Shown in pieces: positions 32,601-40,281 of a stretch of DNA of 64,000 nucleotides. The notes beneath the pieces were generated by a model that worked only from the letters and a program-made list of their open reading frames with translations, was not told where the DNA came from and ran no database searches. The translations under genes were made by a program, and so were the position numbers. Positions within the stretch are counted from its first letter, which is position 1; each line of letters starts with the position of its first letter. This DNA comes from Amycolatopsis xylanica. GTDB taxonomy: Bacteria; Actinomycetota; Actinomycetes; Mycobacteriales; Pseudonocardiaceae. The stretch covers positions 248,001 through 312,000 of the forward strand of contig NZ_FNON01000008.1 in NCBI RefSeq assembly GCF_900107045.1. The letters run 5' to 3'.

Positions 32601-35038
32601 TTGTGCGACTCGTCGGTCGTGGTCTTGTTGCAGCCCGGCGGCGGGTCGGTGCTGAACTTGCACGGGATCGTGATCGGCGTTTCGCGCCTCGTCTGGTAGG
32701 TCCAGTCCCTGCGGCTGCGCACGTCCGACCAGCAGGTGGTCAGCTTGATTTCGGGATTGAGCTGTTTCAGCAACCGCACGGTGGCAGGCAGCTTGTCGCT
32801 GGTCACGAACCCCGGCATCGGGTTGATGATCTGGTCCGGCTTAGCCTGGACACAGTTCCCGACCCCGGCGATGTCGTCCTTCATGTCTCCGTCGACGTGC
32901 TGATTGCGATCGCCCCAGAGGTTGAACCTCCGGTCCGCCGCCATCACCGTGCTGTCGCTCTCGAGCCGGATCAGTTCGTTGGCGAAGTCGGCGACCTTGG
33001 CCGCGTTGTCCGCCTGCAGGCCGCTGAACAGCGAGTTCGTCGCGACCCATTCGCCGGTCGCCGGGCGGGTGCGCGGCTGGTTGAACCGCCGCGCCGCGCC
33101 GACGAGGTCACCGCCCGCCTTGAGCATGTCGTTGACCCGCGCGACCGTCTTCTTCTCGTCGATGGTGACGAGCGGTTCCTGCGCCGCGAGCGGCCCGTTC
33201 TGGTCCATCAGGAGCGCGTAGGCACGTGCCGCGGCGGCGAACATCTCGGCGTTCGGCATGCCTTCGGCGGGATAGTCCTGCAGGTACTGCGTCCCGTAGC
33301 GGGTCGCGGCGTACTTGGCCAGGTAGTTCACCGAGGAGGCCGCGCTGTTGGTCGTCAGGATGTCGTCCGGCGCGGCGTCGGTCGCCTGGCGCATGAACAC
33401 CTTGCTCCTGGCGAGCGTGTCACCGGAGGAGGAGAACTTCTCCGCGGCGTCCTTGTAGTTGTCGCCGGGCGGGCCGTACGACGGGATCGGGTGGTTCTCG
33501 CGCGTGGCGTAGTCGATGTACTTCTTGACGAACTCCTTGAACGGCAACGCCGAGGCGTCCTCGAGCGAGTCGAGGATCTGCCGGTGGTTGCTCTGCATGG
33601 TCGCGGCCAGGCCGAGGATCTCACCGTGCAGCGTCTGGATCTCCTGCGTCAGCTCGAAGTTCGACTGTCCGATCGCGACCAGCACCTGGTTGAACTTCAC
33701 CATCATGTCGCCGTAGATCTTGTTCAGCGCGGCGTCGATCTGGTCGAAGCGGACGTTGACCTGCTTCTGGAACTGGGTCAGGAAATCCTTGAGCTGCGTG
33801 AAGCTTTCCCGCATCTCCTTGTGCATCGCCTGGATGGCCTGCAGCTCCGGGCTCGGCCCGCCGCCACCGCTGCCGAGCAGCGCGACCAGGGTGACGACCA
33901 GGCCGACGACCGCGCCGATGACCGTGCCGATCACCGGCACCACCGAGCCGATCGTGGCGCCCGCGCCGATGGCGGTCAGCGCGCTGATCGCGGTGATCAG
34001 CGGGACCACGTTCTTGCCGATCGCGTACAGCGTCTCGGCGAACTTCACGATGTCCTTGGAGTACCGCGAATTCAGGATCTTCGCGATGGTCGCGATGGCC
34101 ATCAGGCCACCCTTGAGCTTGTCGAGGTAGCCGTCGAACTCCTTGGCACGCTCCAGGAACTCCTTCTGGGCCTGCTCGTCCGACTTGATGATCTCGCCGG
34201 TGACCGGGTCGACGTACTTCTTGACCCACTCCATCGCCTGGCCCAGCGGGGTGTTCGGCGAATTGGGGTCGCCCAGCACCTTCAGCAGCGGCTTGATCTG
34301 CTTGGTCAGCGCGTCGAGACCCTGTTTGGTGCCCTGCTTGAAGGCATCCTGGATCGCGTCGACGTCGATGACCTTCCTGATCTGCGGGAGTTTCTTGAGA
34401 TCGTCGACCGGCGCGACCGGGTCGACCGCCGCGGCGTCGGCCGTCGTGGCCGTGCCCATCCGGGTCTTCCAGGTACTGTTCAGCGTGCCGTCGCGGCCCG
34501 CGGCTTCGCGCAACGCGGCCCAGACGCGGGAACCGATCTCGGAGGTCGTCGCGCTGAACTGCTGCAGCACCCCGCGCAGCGTGTCCGGGTCGCCGGAGGA
34601 CTTGAGGTCGCGCGCGGTCAGCGCGCCGACCAGCCCCTTGAGCTGGGCGCCGCCCTTGTCGACCTCGGGGATGGAATACAGCGCCTCCACGGAACGGCCG
34701 AACACGTCGGGCACCGGGTCACGGTCACTGGCCGGCGCGATCGCCGTGCCGACCACCTTCTCGACGGCGGCCGCGTGCTTGTCGAGCGAGTCGGCGGAAG
34801 CGGCCGGGTTCTTGGCGCGCCAGTCCAGCAGTTCGGCGCTGAGGATCAGGTTGCGCTCGTAGACCCTGCCCGGGTCCTTCAGCTGGATCGCGGCGCTGAA
34901 CAGCGCGTTCGACAGCTGCTCCGGCGGGATGCCGGGGTCGGCGGCCACCGCGGCGGGAGGCACGGCGACGAGGCCTGCCAGCACGGCCGCCGCCACGAAC
35001 GGCGCGACCACGCGTCTGGCGAATCCGTTCCCCCTCAT
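29642..35038 (-). CDS. giant secreted protein: helical membrane-insertion-like region, BNR propeller, 94-residue repeats
   Basis: Exported protein of 1798 residues with a signal peptide (1-33). Residues 40-340 are mostly helical. Residues 342-389 are a long hydrophobic stretch rich in Gly, Val and Ile (VVPLITAISALTAIGAG, then GTVIGAVVGLVVTLVALLG) flanked by helices, and 396-495 are an amphipathic coiled coil. This resembles alpha-helical pore-forming toxins, though I cannot name a family. Residues about 1115-1405 contain five or six BNR/sialidase-like blades with S-TDGKTW or similar. Residues 1425-1798 are tandem TPR-like repeats of exactly 94 residues (282 bp). The downstream lectin is translationally close. 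Possible toxin, predation factor or sheath protein; function unproven. Confidence 0.7.
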   Translation of the reverse strand: MRGNGFARRVVAPFVAAAVLAGLVAVPPAAVAADPGIPPEQLSNALFSAAIQLKDPGRVYERNLILSAELLDWRAKNPAASADSLDKHAAAVEKVVGTAIAPASDRDPVPDVFGRSVEALYSIPEVDKGGAQLKGLVGALTARDLKSSGDPDTLRGVLQQFSATTSEIGSRVWAALREAAGRDGTLNSTWKTRMGTATTADAAAVDPVAPVDDLKKLPQIRKVIDVDAIQDAFKQGTKQGLDALTKQIKPLLKVLGDPNSPNTPLGQAMEWVKKYVDPVTGEIIKSDEQAQKEFLERAKEFDGYLDKLKGGLMAIATIAKILNSRYSKDIVKFAETLYAIGKNVVPLITAISALTAIGAGATIGSVVPVIGTVIGAVVGLVVTLVALLGSGGGGPSPELQAIQAMHKEMRESFTQLKDFLTQFQKQVNVRFDQIDAALNKIYGDMMVKFNQVLVAIGQSNFELTQEIQTLHGEILGLAATMQSNHRQILDSLEDASALPFKEFVKKYIDYATRENHPIPSYGPPGDNYKDAAEKFSSSGDTLARSKVFMRQATDAAPDDILTTNSAASSVNYLAKYAATRYGTQYLQDYPAEGMPNAEMFAAAARAYALLMDQNGPLAAQEPLVTIDEKKTVARVNDMLKAGGDLVGAARRFNQPRTRPATGEWVATNSLFSGLQADNAAKVADFANELIRLESDSTVMAADRRFNLWGDRNQHVDGDMKDDIAGVGNCVQAKPDQIINPMPGFVTSDKLPATVRLLKQLNPEIKLTTCWSDVRSRRDWTYQTRRETPITIPCKFSTDPPPGCNKTTTDESHKMSELGVEFQIWTQLPGQNRTYVASVVGKAEVEICHYPGTPPDDEPWAKPSWADDSWIGCSLHPDELAKRVAKVGYEPVAPMASWGDDWLNPFLDRQLIERRARYYRLVAGQLNDGKLASAKAIDTNMRLVRAFSEIAFPTALQTDARLRELLYGTRSLPSSLNTSKILGDASPLTVLFAKAAQNLDAQKDAMADQVVFSKAEAPGCTAAPAEVKTADPVARCLATVAGLRRAAFGERIEFYSTDLTHNPAAQDPQTTTALMRALRIEAKATHPDFPVESPGGPAPVPPGSLGETVGAVGGSSRATLGQTHFFAWQGKQDEVLVASSVDGKQWWPPVTIAGPHASSDAPAIVVFKDKLVAVWRSGPFSWSDGNNDRTLAISTSTDGKTWTPPSRLVPVTVGSAGISLTVLGDKLQLVFRGAGTDGGKYVTSSYDAKNWKRPLPAVNNGGTSAAPGVTALGGKLVQLWKGYGTDQRMFSATSVNGLDWTDQAVLANATGDGGPSPVVFNGKVFAVWRNGVNDGLSVSDTADGAAWASPRALHADAHAIGAPSLGVVGGQLAAIWRDGVDGKRVNVSTSADGITWTAPAPINQLSPDARQRAGEALLTEAGKLWNASNREGAIAKAMEALAIARRLAAESPAYEAVVADWIRSPISGYLADAGRHDESIALLDESITLYRRLAERDPQNVQFKVNEADSTVWQGVRVWNKGDKEKGRDRSVEGLNLARTLVPKGPGPAAVFAQWARWPVSGFLADTGQHDQAIAVLGEAITTYQNLIRQEPANVQYKLNQADATIWQGVRIWNKGDKDKGRDRSVEGINLARPLISTGPGPAAAFAQWARSPVSGFLADTGRHDEAIALLGEAMTAYQKLIQQDPGNLQHKVNLADATIWQGIRTWNKGDHPLGLTRVLDGIKLARQLAPSGPVFSAHLGAWLLSPAVDYAEASGKHDDAIAMAKEAVDIYTRLAESDPATYAGPLATAKQKLKTLQG
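29789..30917 (-). repeat. tandem 282-bp coding repeats
   Basis: Four consecutive units within the giant gene, in register every 282 bp: corresponding positions are 29789, 30071, 30353 and 30635. Each encodes a 94-residue TPR-like unit containing FAQWAR(W/S)PVSGFLADTG and ATIWQGVRIWNKGDK. Units 2 and 3 are the most similar, which suggests recent duplication. Confidence 0.75.
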
Positions 35039-35403
35039 GAGCGTTCCTCGTGTCCGGTCGCACGTTCCATCACAAAAGCCCCTTGCTCGGATTTAGGCGG
35101 GTGAAGATCAAACCCGGAGCGGGAGTCTTCACAGCGGCCTCACCTCGCGCCAGGGCCATTAGTGGCGCCGATATCGGAGGATTTCGCCTGTGACCAGCGG
35201 GAAAGCGCGTAGGCGTCCGTGCGAGTGTGCCCGCAGGACCGCCCTATCGGGCACCCGATTCCCGCCGCCCGTGCACCCTGGTGATCTTGCCGACCGATAG
35301 GGCCCGGCCGGTGCCCGGATCCCCGCCCTTTCGGCCTCGCCGCGGCGGGCGCCCGTCACGCAGGCTCGGCATGATCACGTTCATCGAGCAGAAGGATGCG
35401 TTC
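35039..35403. other. divergent intergenic region between the giant gene and the small secreted protein gene
   Basis: 365 bp separating divergent starts, so it must hold both promoters. CCCTATCGG (35242-35250) and CCGATAGGG (35294-35302) form a spaced perfect inverted repeat 43 bp apart that could be a regulator site acting on both genes. I see no convincing gene; open frames here lack signal or family features. Confidence 0.4.
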
Positions 35404-35859
35404 ATGCGCAGCGTCAAAGGAATCGCTCTCGCCGCCACACTCGCCGCGGGGCTGATGGCCGTGCCCGGCGCCGAGGCGATCGCCGCGGAGCCCGCCATCA
35501 AGGCGAGCGACATCAGGTTCCACACCAACGACGACGACAAGGACTACGACACCAACGTCCGCGTCGACGTCATCGACCGCTACGGCACCGTCGCCGCGCA
35601 CCTCGAGGGCGTGCTCGGGTTGTTCAAGGACAACACCGACAACGGCCCGTTCTCGCTGACCGTGCAGAACCCCTCGGCGACCAAGGACACCGTCCGCGGC
35701 GGCACGCTCAAGATCCACCTGGACACCGTCGGCCGCGACGAGTGGCGGTTCAACCTGAACCTGATCGTCCGGTTCGAGGACAACTCGACGCTGGGCACCA
35801 GGGTGAACGGTATCCGGATGAGCCACAAGATCCCGGACGGCACCTGGGGCATCGGCTAA
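35404..35859 (+). CDS. small secreted protein with acidic FHTxDxDKD domain
   Basis: Exported protein of 151 residues. The start at 35404 is preceded by GAAGGA and gives a signal peptide ending around AIAAEP. The mature part has an acidic motif IRFHTNDDDKDYDTNVRV followed by FKDNTDNGPFSLTV and a beta-rich end with WRFNLNLIVRFED. The same motif pattern opens the mature part of the giant protein encoded 118 bp downstream (VFFHTDDNDKDGDTHVTV, PDNTDHGPYPLAV), so the two share a domain. The Asp cluster suggests calcium binding. I do not recognise a named family. It probably works with the downstream protein. Confidence 0.7.
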   Translation: MRSVKGIALAATLAAGLMAVPGAEAIAAEPAIKASDIRFHTNDDDKDYDTNVRVDVIDRYGTVAAHLEGVLGLFKDNTDNGPFSLTVQNPSATKDTVRGGTLKIHLDTVGRDEWRFNLNLIVRFEDNSTLGTRVNGIRMSHKIPDGTWGIG

Positions 35860-35977
35860 GAGCGGTGAGCGGTGTCCCGGCCCGGCCGGGACACCGGTCA
35901 CTGGTGGCCGGGATACCGCTCTCGTGACACTCCGCGTGGCCCGCGCGAGGCGGGAAGAACAATCGAGGGGAACGCAC

Positions 35978-38900
35978 GTGCGCTGGAGACATGGCCTGAT
36001 CGCGGCCACCGGACAGGTTCTGGTCGCGGGACTACTGCTGAGCGGGATGGTGGCCCCGCCGGTCGCCGTCGCCGATCCCGGCGCGACGCTGGTGAGCGCC
36101 GAGGTCTTCTTCCACACCGACGACAACGACAAGGACGGCGACACCCATGTCACGGTGACCGTCCGCGACCAGGAGAACGTCGAAGCCGCGTCCGTCTCCA
36201 GTGACTTCGAACGCTTCCCCGACAACACCGACCACGGCCCCTATCCGCTGGCCGTCAAGCACGCCAGCAGCTGGGACTCGCTGCGGTTCGGTTCGACGAG
36301 CATCGTGATCGACCCGAACGGCGACGACACCTGGAAGTTCTATTTCCGGGTCACCCTCGTGTTCTCCGACGGCACGCATCTGGCGACCGAGGCGGGCGGC
36401 ATCGAGATGAGCGATGAGCGCACCGAGAAGACGTGGAACATCCTGCCCCCGCTCGACGGCGAGTACGGGCGGATGGACTACAGCTGGGTCCCGCAGCCGC
36501 GCACCGTCGCCGAGTCGGCTCAGTACCTGCAGGCACGCCGGATTCCCGCGCTGCTCTGGCAGGCCTGTGCCTCGGCGGAGAACAGCGGCCGCGGCGAGGA
36601 CTACATGTCCCACGTGCTCGCCGAAGCGAGCCTGCTGCGGCTGATCGAAGACCGGGCGGGCCGCGCCCAGCTGACCACGGCGATGACCGGGGCGCGGCCG
36701 ATCCGTGACACCAAGAACATCTACCGGGATTGCCTCGACCACCTCGCGCCCGGCTGGCGGATGCCGGGCGCCGGCGCGAAGGACGACCTGTCGACCGGGC
36801 CCGGCTGGCAGAAGGTCATCGCCGACATGCTGAAGGTGCCCGCGTTCACGGGCAAGCCGGGCACCGACTCGGCGCCCAGCTGCCGGACCGCGGGCGGGCC
36901 GACCGATGAGTGGGACTTCACCATGTCCCTGCTGCTGCGGGTGTGGGGCTTCGTGCGCCAGGTGCCGCCGAAGGTGCTGTTCGGCACCGACGACCCGGCG
37001 AGGCTGACCCAGCTCAAGAAGGACATCTCCGAGCGGGTCTGGCTGCAGGGCGGCAAGGCGGACGTCGACGCCACCATCTGCGTCCGGCTCGGCATCGCCG
37101 TCCCGGAGACCGAGAACCACGAGTGGCTGATCAGGACCACCCGGTTCCTGCACAACGAGATGCTGGACATCCTGCCGGTGCCGGCCTCGGAACCCAAGTA
37201 CGTCAAGGAATACAACGTCGACCCGAATCCCGACAACAACACCAACGGGATCTCCGGGTACATCCACGGGTTCACCGCGGACCTGCTGAAGAAGGACTGG
37301 CTCGAGTACAACTCGCGGCCGTACTCGCGGTATCAGCTGATCGGGCTGCTCAATCTGTACGAGTTCAGCGCCGATCCGAGCATCAAGCAGGACGCGATCA
37401 ACCTGCTGAACTACATGTCGGTCAAGCACGCGTCGGAGTCGATGGACAACAAGCGTGACGTGCCGTTCCGGCGCAAGAAGGACAAGTCGACCGACAAGTT
37501 CTTCCAGGAGGACCCGACCGCGGCCTTCTATCAGGGCTGGGTCGGCGGCATCCCCGACGTCCCGTTCATGCCGCTCAACGTCTCCGAGGAGATGACCATC
37601 GCGGCGAGCTCGGAGTACCAGCCGCCGACCTGGGTGAGCGACCAGATGCTGAACCGCGAGCATCGCGATTTCCTGCAGTACTTCAACGGCCAGAAGCAGA
37701 AGGAGGCCGCGTACGGCGGCAAGGATTTCGTGATCTCCGGCGGCGGCGCCGACACCGACTGCCCGTATCCGGGCGGCGTCGTCAACGCCTGCGTGGGCGC
37801 GGGCAACGACCACGGCACGGTCGAGCCGATCGTCCTGCTGCCGCACCGCGTCAAGGACCAGACCGACGCGGGGCTGGTCAACGCGTGGTATCCCAGCTAC
37901 AAAGACGAGATCCGGATCCCCGGCTCGGAGGTGAACACCTGCATCGCCCGGAACTTCGCCTGCGGCAAGGAACTGTCCATTCCGGACGCACTGAAGAACG
38001 GCTGCACGGTCACGACGGACATCCCCGCCGGGCCCGACCCCGCGGGTGACCCGCGCCATGCAATCGCCTTCAAAGAGATCGCGATGCGGTTCGACGCGCG
38101 GTGCGCCGGGCCGCAGTACGCGCAGGGCTGCTTCTTCGCATACACGGCCGACACCGGCCCGATGAAGTACTTCGTGACGCACACGTGTAATCCCGCCGCG
38201 CCGGTGGGGGAGACCGACACGGCGTTCAAGGCGTTCATCGAATACATGCGCACCGTCGGGCGGCCGCTGTACCGCAACTTCGCTTGCGGGACTTCAGGTA
38301 GTTACATAGAGATGATGGACGTCGTCGTGCCGCCGACGGACGTCATCGATCTGTCGGCGAAACCGCAGGGGCAACCGGCCAACGCGGTCTACAACCCGCG
38401 CTGCGGGCTGGAAACCCCGTCCTGGGACGTCGGCGGGCACGACGGCTCGGTCATGCACGGCGACCTGACGCTGTCCGGCGGCCGATACGCGATCACGACG
38501 ACGACGCTGGCCACCACCGCCGATCACCGGAGCACCGCCGGTCAGCCGATCTCGCTCACCGCGGCCGTCAGCGCGCCGGGCCGCTCCGGTTTCACCGGGA
38601 CGGTCACCTTCCTCGAAGGCGGGACCGTGCTCGGCACGGCGCCGGTCTCGGGTGGCCAGGCGAAACTGACGCTGGACTCACTGCCTCTCGGCACCCACCG
38701 GCTTTCGGCGGTCTACAGCGGCGACACCGTATTCGTCGCCAGCGTCGGCAAGGCCGAGCACACGGTGTCCGGCACGCTGGAGACGGCACAGGCCCTGATC
38801 GCGGAGGCGAACAGGCTGTGGGGCCAGGGCGCCCGGCCCCAGGCGACGGCCCGCGCCACGATGGCGGTCGCGATCGTCCGTGAGCTCCCGGCCTACCGCC

Positions 38901-40228
38901 GCCTGCAGGCGGAATGGTCGATCTACCCCGCCGCCGCGTACCTGGCGGGCACCGGCCGCTTCGACGAGGCGACCGTGCTGGGCGAGGAAGGGATCGCGCT
39001 CTATCGCCAGCTGGCCAAGGAAAACCCGGCGGACGACGAACTCGCCTACCGCGTCGGCTGGGCGTATGCGGCACTGGCCGGATCGCTCTGGAACAAGCCG
39101 GAGCTGCGGCCCAAGTCGGCCGACCTCGCGGCGGCGGGCGCCGCGGACATCCGGGCACTCGCCGCCAGGAACCCCGCGTACCGCCGTCAGCTCGCGGACG
39201 TGACCGGCTACCCGGCCAGCCCGTTCGCGGGCGCCGTCGGCCGGTTCGACGTGGCGACCACGCTGGGCGAAGAGTCGATCGCCCTGTATCGCCAGCTGGC
39301 CAAGGAAAAGCCCGCCGACGACGAACTCGCCTACCGCGTCGGCTGGGCGTCGATCACCTTGGCCGGAACCCTGTGGAACAAGCCGGAGCTGCGGCAGAAG
39401 GCGGCAGGCCTGGCCGCGGACGCCGTCGCCACCATCCGGCCGGTCGCCGCGCGGAACCCGGCGTACCGCCGCTCGCTGGCGGAGTGGGCCGCGTACCCGG
39501 CCAGCCCGTTCCTCGCCGCCGTCGGCCGCTTCGACGAAGCGACCACCTTGGGCGAGGAGGCGATCACGCTCTTCAAGCAGCTCGCCAAGGAAAGCCCCGC
39601 CGACGACGAGTTGGCCTACCGCGTCGGCTGGGCGTCGGTGACACTGGCGGGAACCTTGTGGAACAAGCCGGAGGCACGCCCGAAGGCCGCCGACCTCGCG
39701 GCCGCCGGTGTCGAGGCGGTCCGTCCGGTCGCGGCCCGCAACCCGGCGTACCGGCGCTCACTGGCGGATTGGTCGGCCTACCCGGCCAGCCCGTTCGCGG
39801 GTGCGGTCGGCCGGTTCGACAAGGCGACGGCCATGGGCGAAGAAGCGATCGCGCTGTACGAGAAGCTGGCCAAGGAGAACCCGGCCGACGACGAGGTCGC
39901 GTATCGGATCGGCTGGGCGTCGACCACGCTGGCGAACACCTTGTGGGCCAGGCCGGAGTCGCGGTCGAAGGCCGCCGACCTCGGGCTCAAGGCCGTGACC
40001 AGCCTGCGCCCGATCGCGACCAGGAACCCGGCCTACCGGGCGCAGCTCGGTGACTGGATTCTCGCGCCCGCGATCCCGTACCTGGCAGGCGTCGGCCGCA
40101 AACCCGAGGCGATCCCGCTCGCCCAGGAAGCGGTCGACCTCTTCACCGCGCTGAACCAGGCGGACCCGGCCACCTATGGGCCGAAGCTGGTCCAGGCCAA
40201 GCAAAAGCTGGCCGAGCTTCAGCAGTAA
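35978..40228 (+). CDS. giant secreted protein: acidic beta domain, alpha-helical middle, Ig-like domain, 95-residue repeats
   Basis: Exported protein of 1416 residues. The GTG at 35978 follows GAGGGG and opens a signal peptide ending PVAVADPG. Residues about 32-140 are the acidic FHTxDxDKD domain shared with the upstream small protein. A long mainly helical middle part (about 170-800) has ENHEWLIRTTRFLHNEML and several Cys, slightly recalling alpha/alpha-toroid polysaccharide lyases; this is uncertain. Residues about 840-935 are an Ig-like bacterial domain (SLTAAVSAP, GTVTFLEGGTVLG, HRLSAVYSGD). The remainder is TPR-like repeats of 95 residues. The closing ATYGPKLVQAKQKLAELQ matches the end of the divergent giant protein, so both have the same C-terminal anchor or interaction region. 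Confidence 0.7.
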   Translation: MRWRHGLIAATGQVLVAGLLLSGMVAPPVAVADPGATLVSAEVFFHTDDNDKDGDTHVTVTVRDQENVEAASVSSDFERFPDNTDHGPYPLAVKHASSWDSLRFGSTSIVIDPNGDDTWKFYFRVTLVFSDGTHLATEAGGIEMSDERTEKTWNILPPLDGEYGRMDYSWVPQPRTVAESAQYLQARRIPALLWQACASAENSGRGEDYMSHVLAEASLLRLIEDRAGRAQLTTAMTGARPIRDTKNIYRDCLDHLAPGWRMPGAGAKDDLSTGPGWQKVIADMLKVPAFTGKPGTDSAPSCRTAGGPTDEWDFTMSLLLRVWGFVRQVPPKVLFGTDDPARLTQLKKDISERVWLQGGKADVDATICVRLGIAVPETENHEWLIRTTRFLHNEMLDILPVPASEPKYVKEYNVDPNPDNNTNGISGYIHGFTADLLKKDWLEYNSRPYSRYQLIGLLNLYEFSADPSIKQDAINLLNYMSVKHASESMDNKRDVPFRRKKDKSTDKFFQEDPTAAFYQGWVGGIPDVPFMPLNVSEEMTIAASSEYQPPTWVSDQMLNREHRDFLQYFNGQKQKEAAYGGKDFVISGGGADTDCPYPGGVVNACVGAGNDHGTVEPIVLLPHRVKDQTDAGLVNAWYPSYKDEIRIPGSEVNTCIARNFACGKELSIPDALKNGCTVTTDIPAGPDPAGDPRHAIAFKEIAMRFDARCAGPQYAQGCFFAYTADTGPMKYFVTHTCNPAAPVGETDTAFKAFIEYMRTVGRPLYRNFACGTSGSYIEMMDVVVPPTDVIDLSAKPQGQPANAVYNPRCGLETPSWDVGGHDGSVMHGDLTLSGGRYAITTTTLATTADHRSTAGQPISLTAAVSAPGRSGFTGTVTFLEGGTVLGTAPVSGGQAKLTLDSLPLGTHRLSAVYSGDTVFVASVGKAEHTVSGTLETAQALIAEANRLWGQGARPQATARATMAVAIVRELPAYRRLQAEWSIYPAAAYLAGTGRFDEATVLGEEGIALYRQLAKENPADDELAYRVGWAYAALAGSLWNKPELRPKSADLAAAGAADIRALAARNPAYRRQLADVTGYPASPFAGAVGRFDVATTLGEESIALYRQLAKEKPADDELAYRVGWASITLAGTLWNKPELRQKAAGLAADAVATIRPVAARNPAYRRSLAEWAAYPASPFLAAVGRFDEATTLGEEAITLFKQLAKESPADDELAYRVGWASVTLAGTLWNKPEARPKAADLAAAGVEAVRPVAARNPAYRRSLADWSAYPASPFAGAVGRFDKATAMGEEAIALYEKLAKENPADDEVAYRIGWASTTLANTLWARPESRSKAADLGLKAVTSLRPIATRNPAYRAQLGDWILAPAIPYLAGVGRKPEAIPLAQEAVDLFTALNQADPATYGPKLVQAKQKLAELQQ
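38885..40228 (+). repeat. tandem 285-bp coding repeats
   Basis: Repeat register points at 38885, 39170, 39455, 39740 and 40025 are exactly 285 bp apart. Each unit contains NPAYRR-LA-W--YPASPF, GRFD-AT-LGEE and PADDELAYRVGWA. The last unit is diverged. The exact spacing and high nucleotide similarity point to unequal crossing-over during recent expansion. Confidence 0.8.
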
Positions 40229-40230
40229 GG

Positions 40231-40275
40231 GCTCGTGAGTGTTGCGGCCGGTTCTAACCGGCCGCAACACTCACG
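40231..40275. repeat. PAL-A palindromic repeat, copy 7
   Basis: Near-perfect copy with core CCGGTTCTAACCGG, 2 bp after the stop of the giant gene and 6 bp from the stop of the convergent ligase-like gene. Good position for a bidirectional terminator. Confidence 0.88.
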
Positions 40276-40281
40276 ACCCCA

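Noticed and set aside
31574..35104. A 1176-codon frame antisense to the giant secreted protein
   Set aside because: Composition is Arg/Asp/Gly/His-rich without domain motifs, as expected for the mirror frame of a high-GC gene; the opposite strand has a signal peptide, repeats and recognisable domains.
36032..38182. A 716-codon minus-strand frame across the second giant gene
   Set aside because: Same reason: mirror frame of a GC-rich gene without recognisable protein features.
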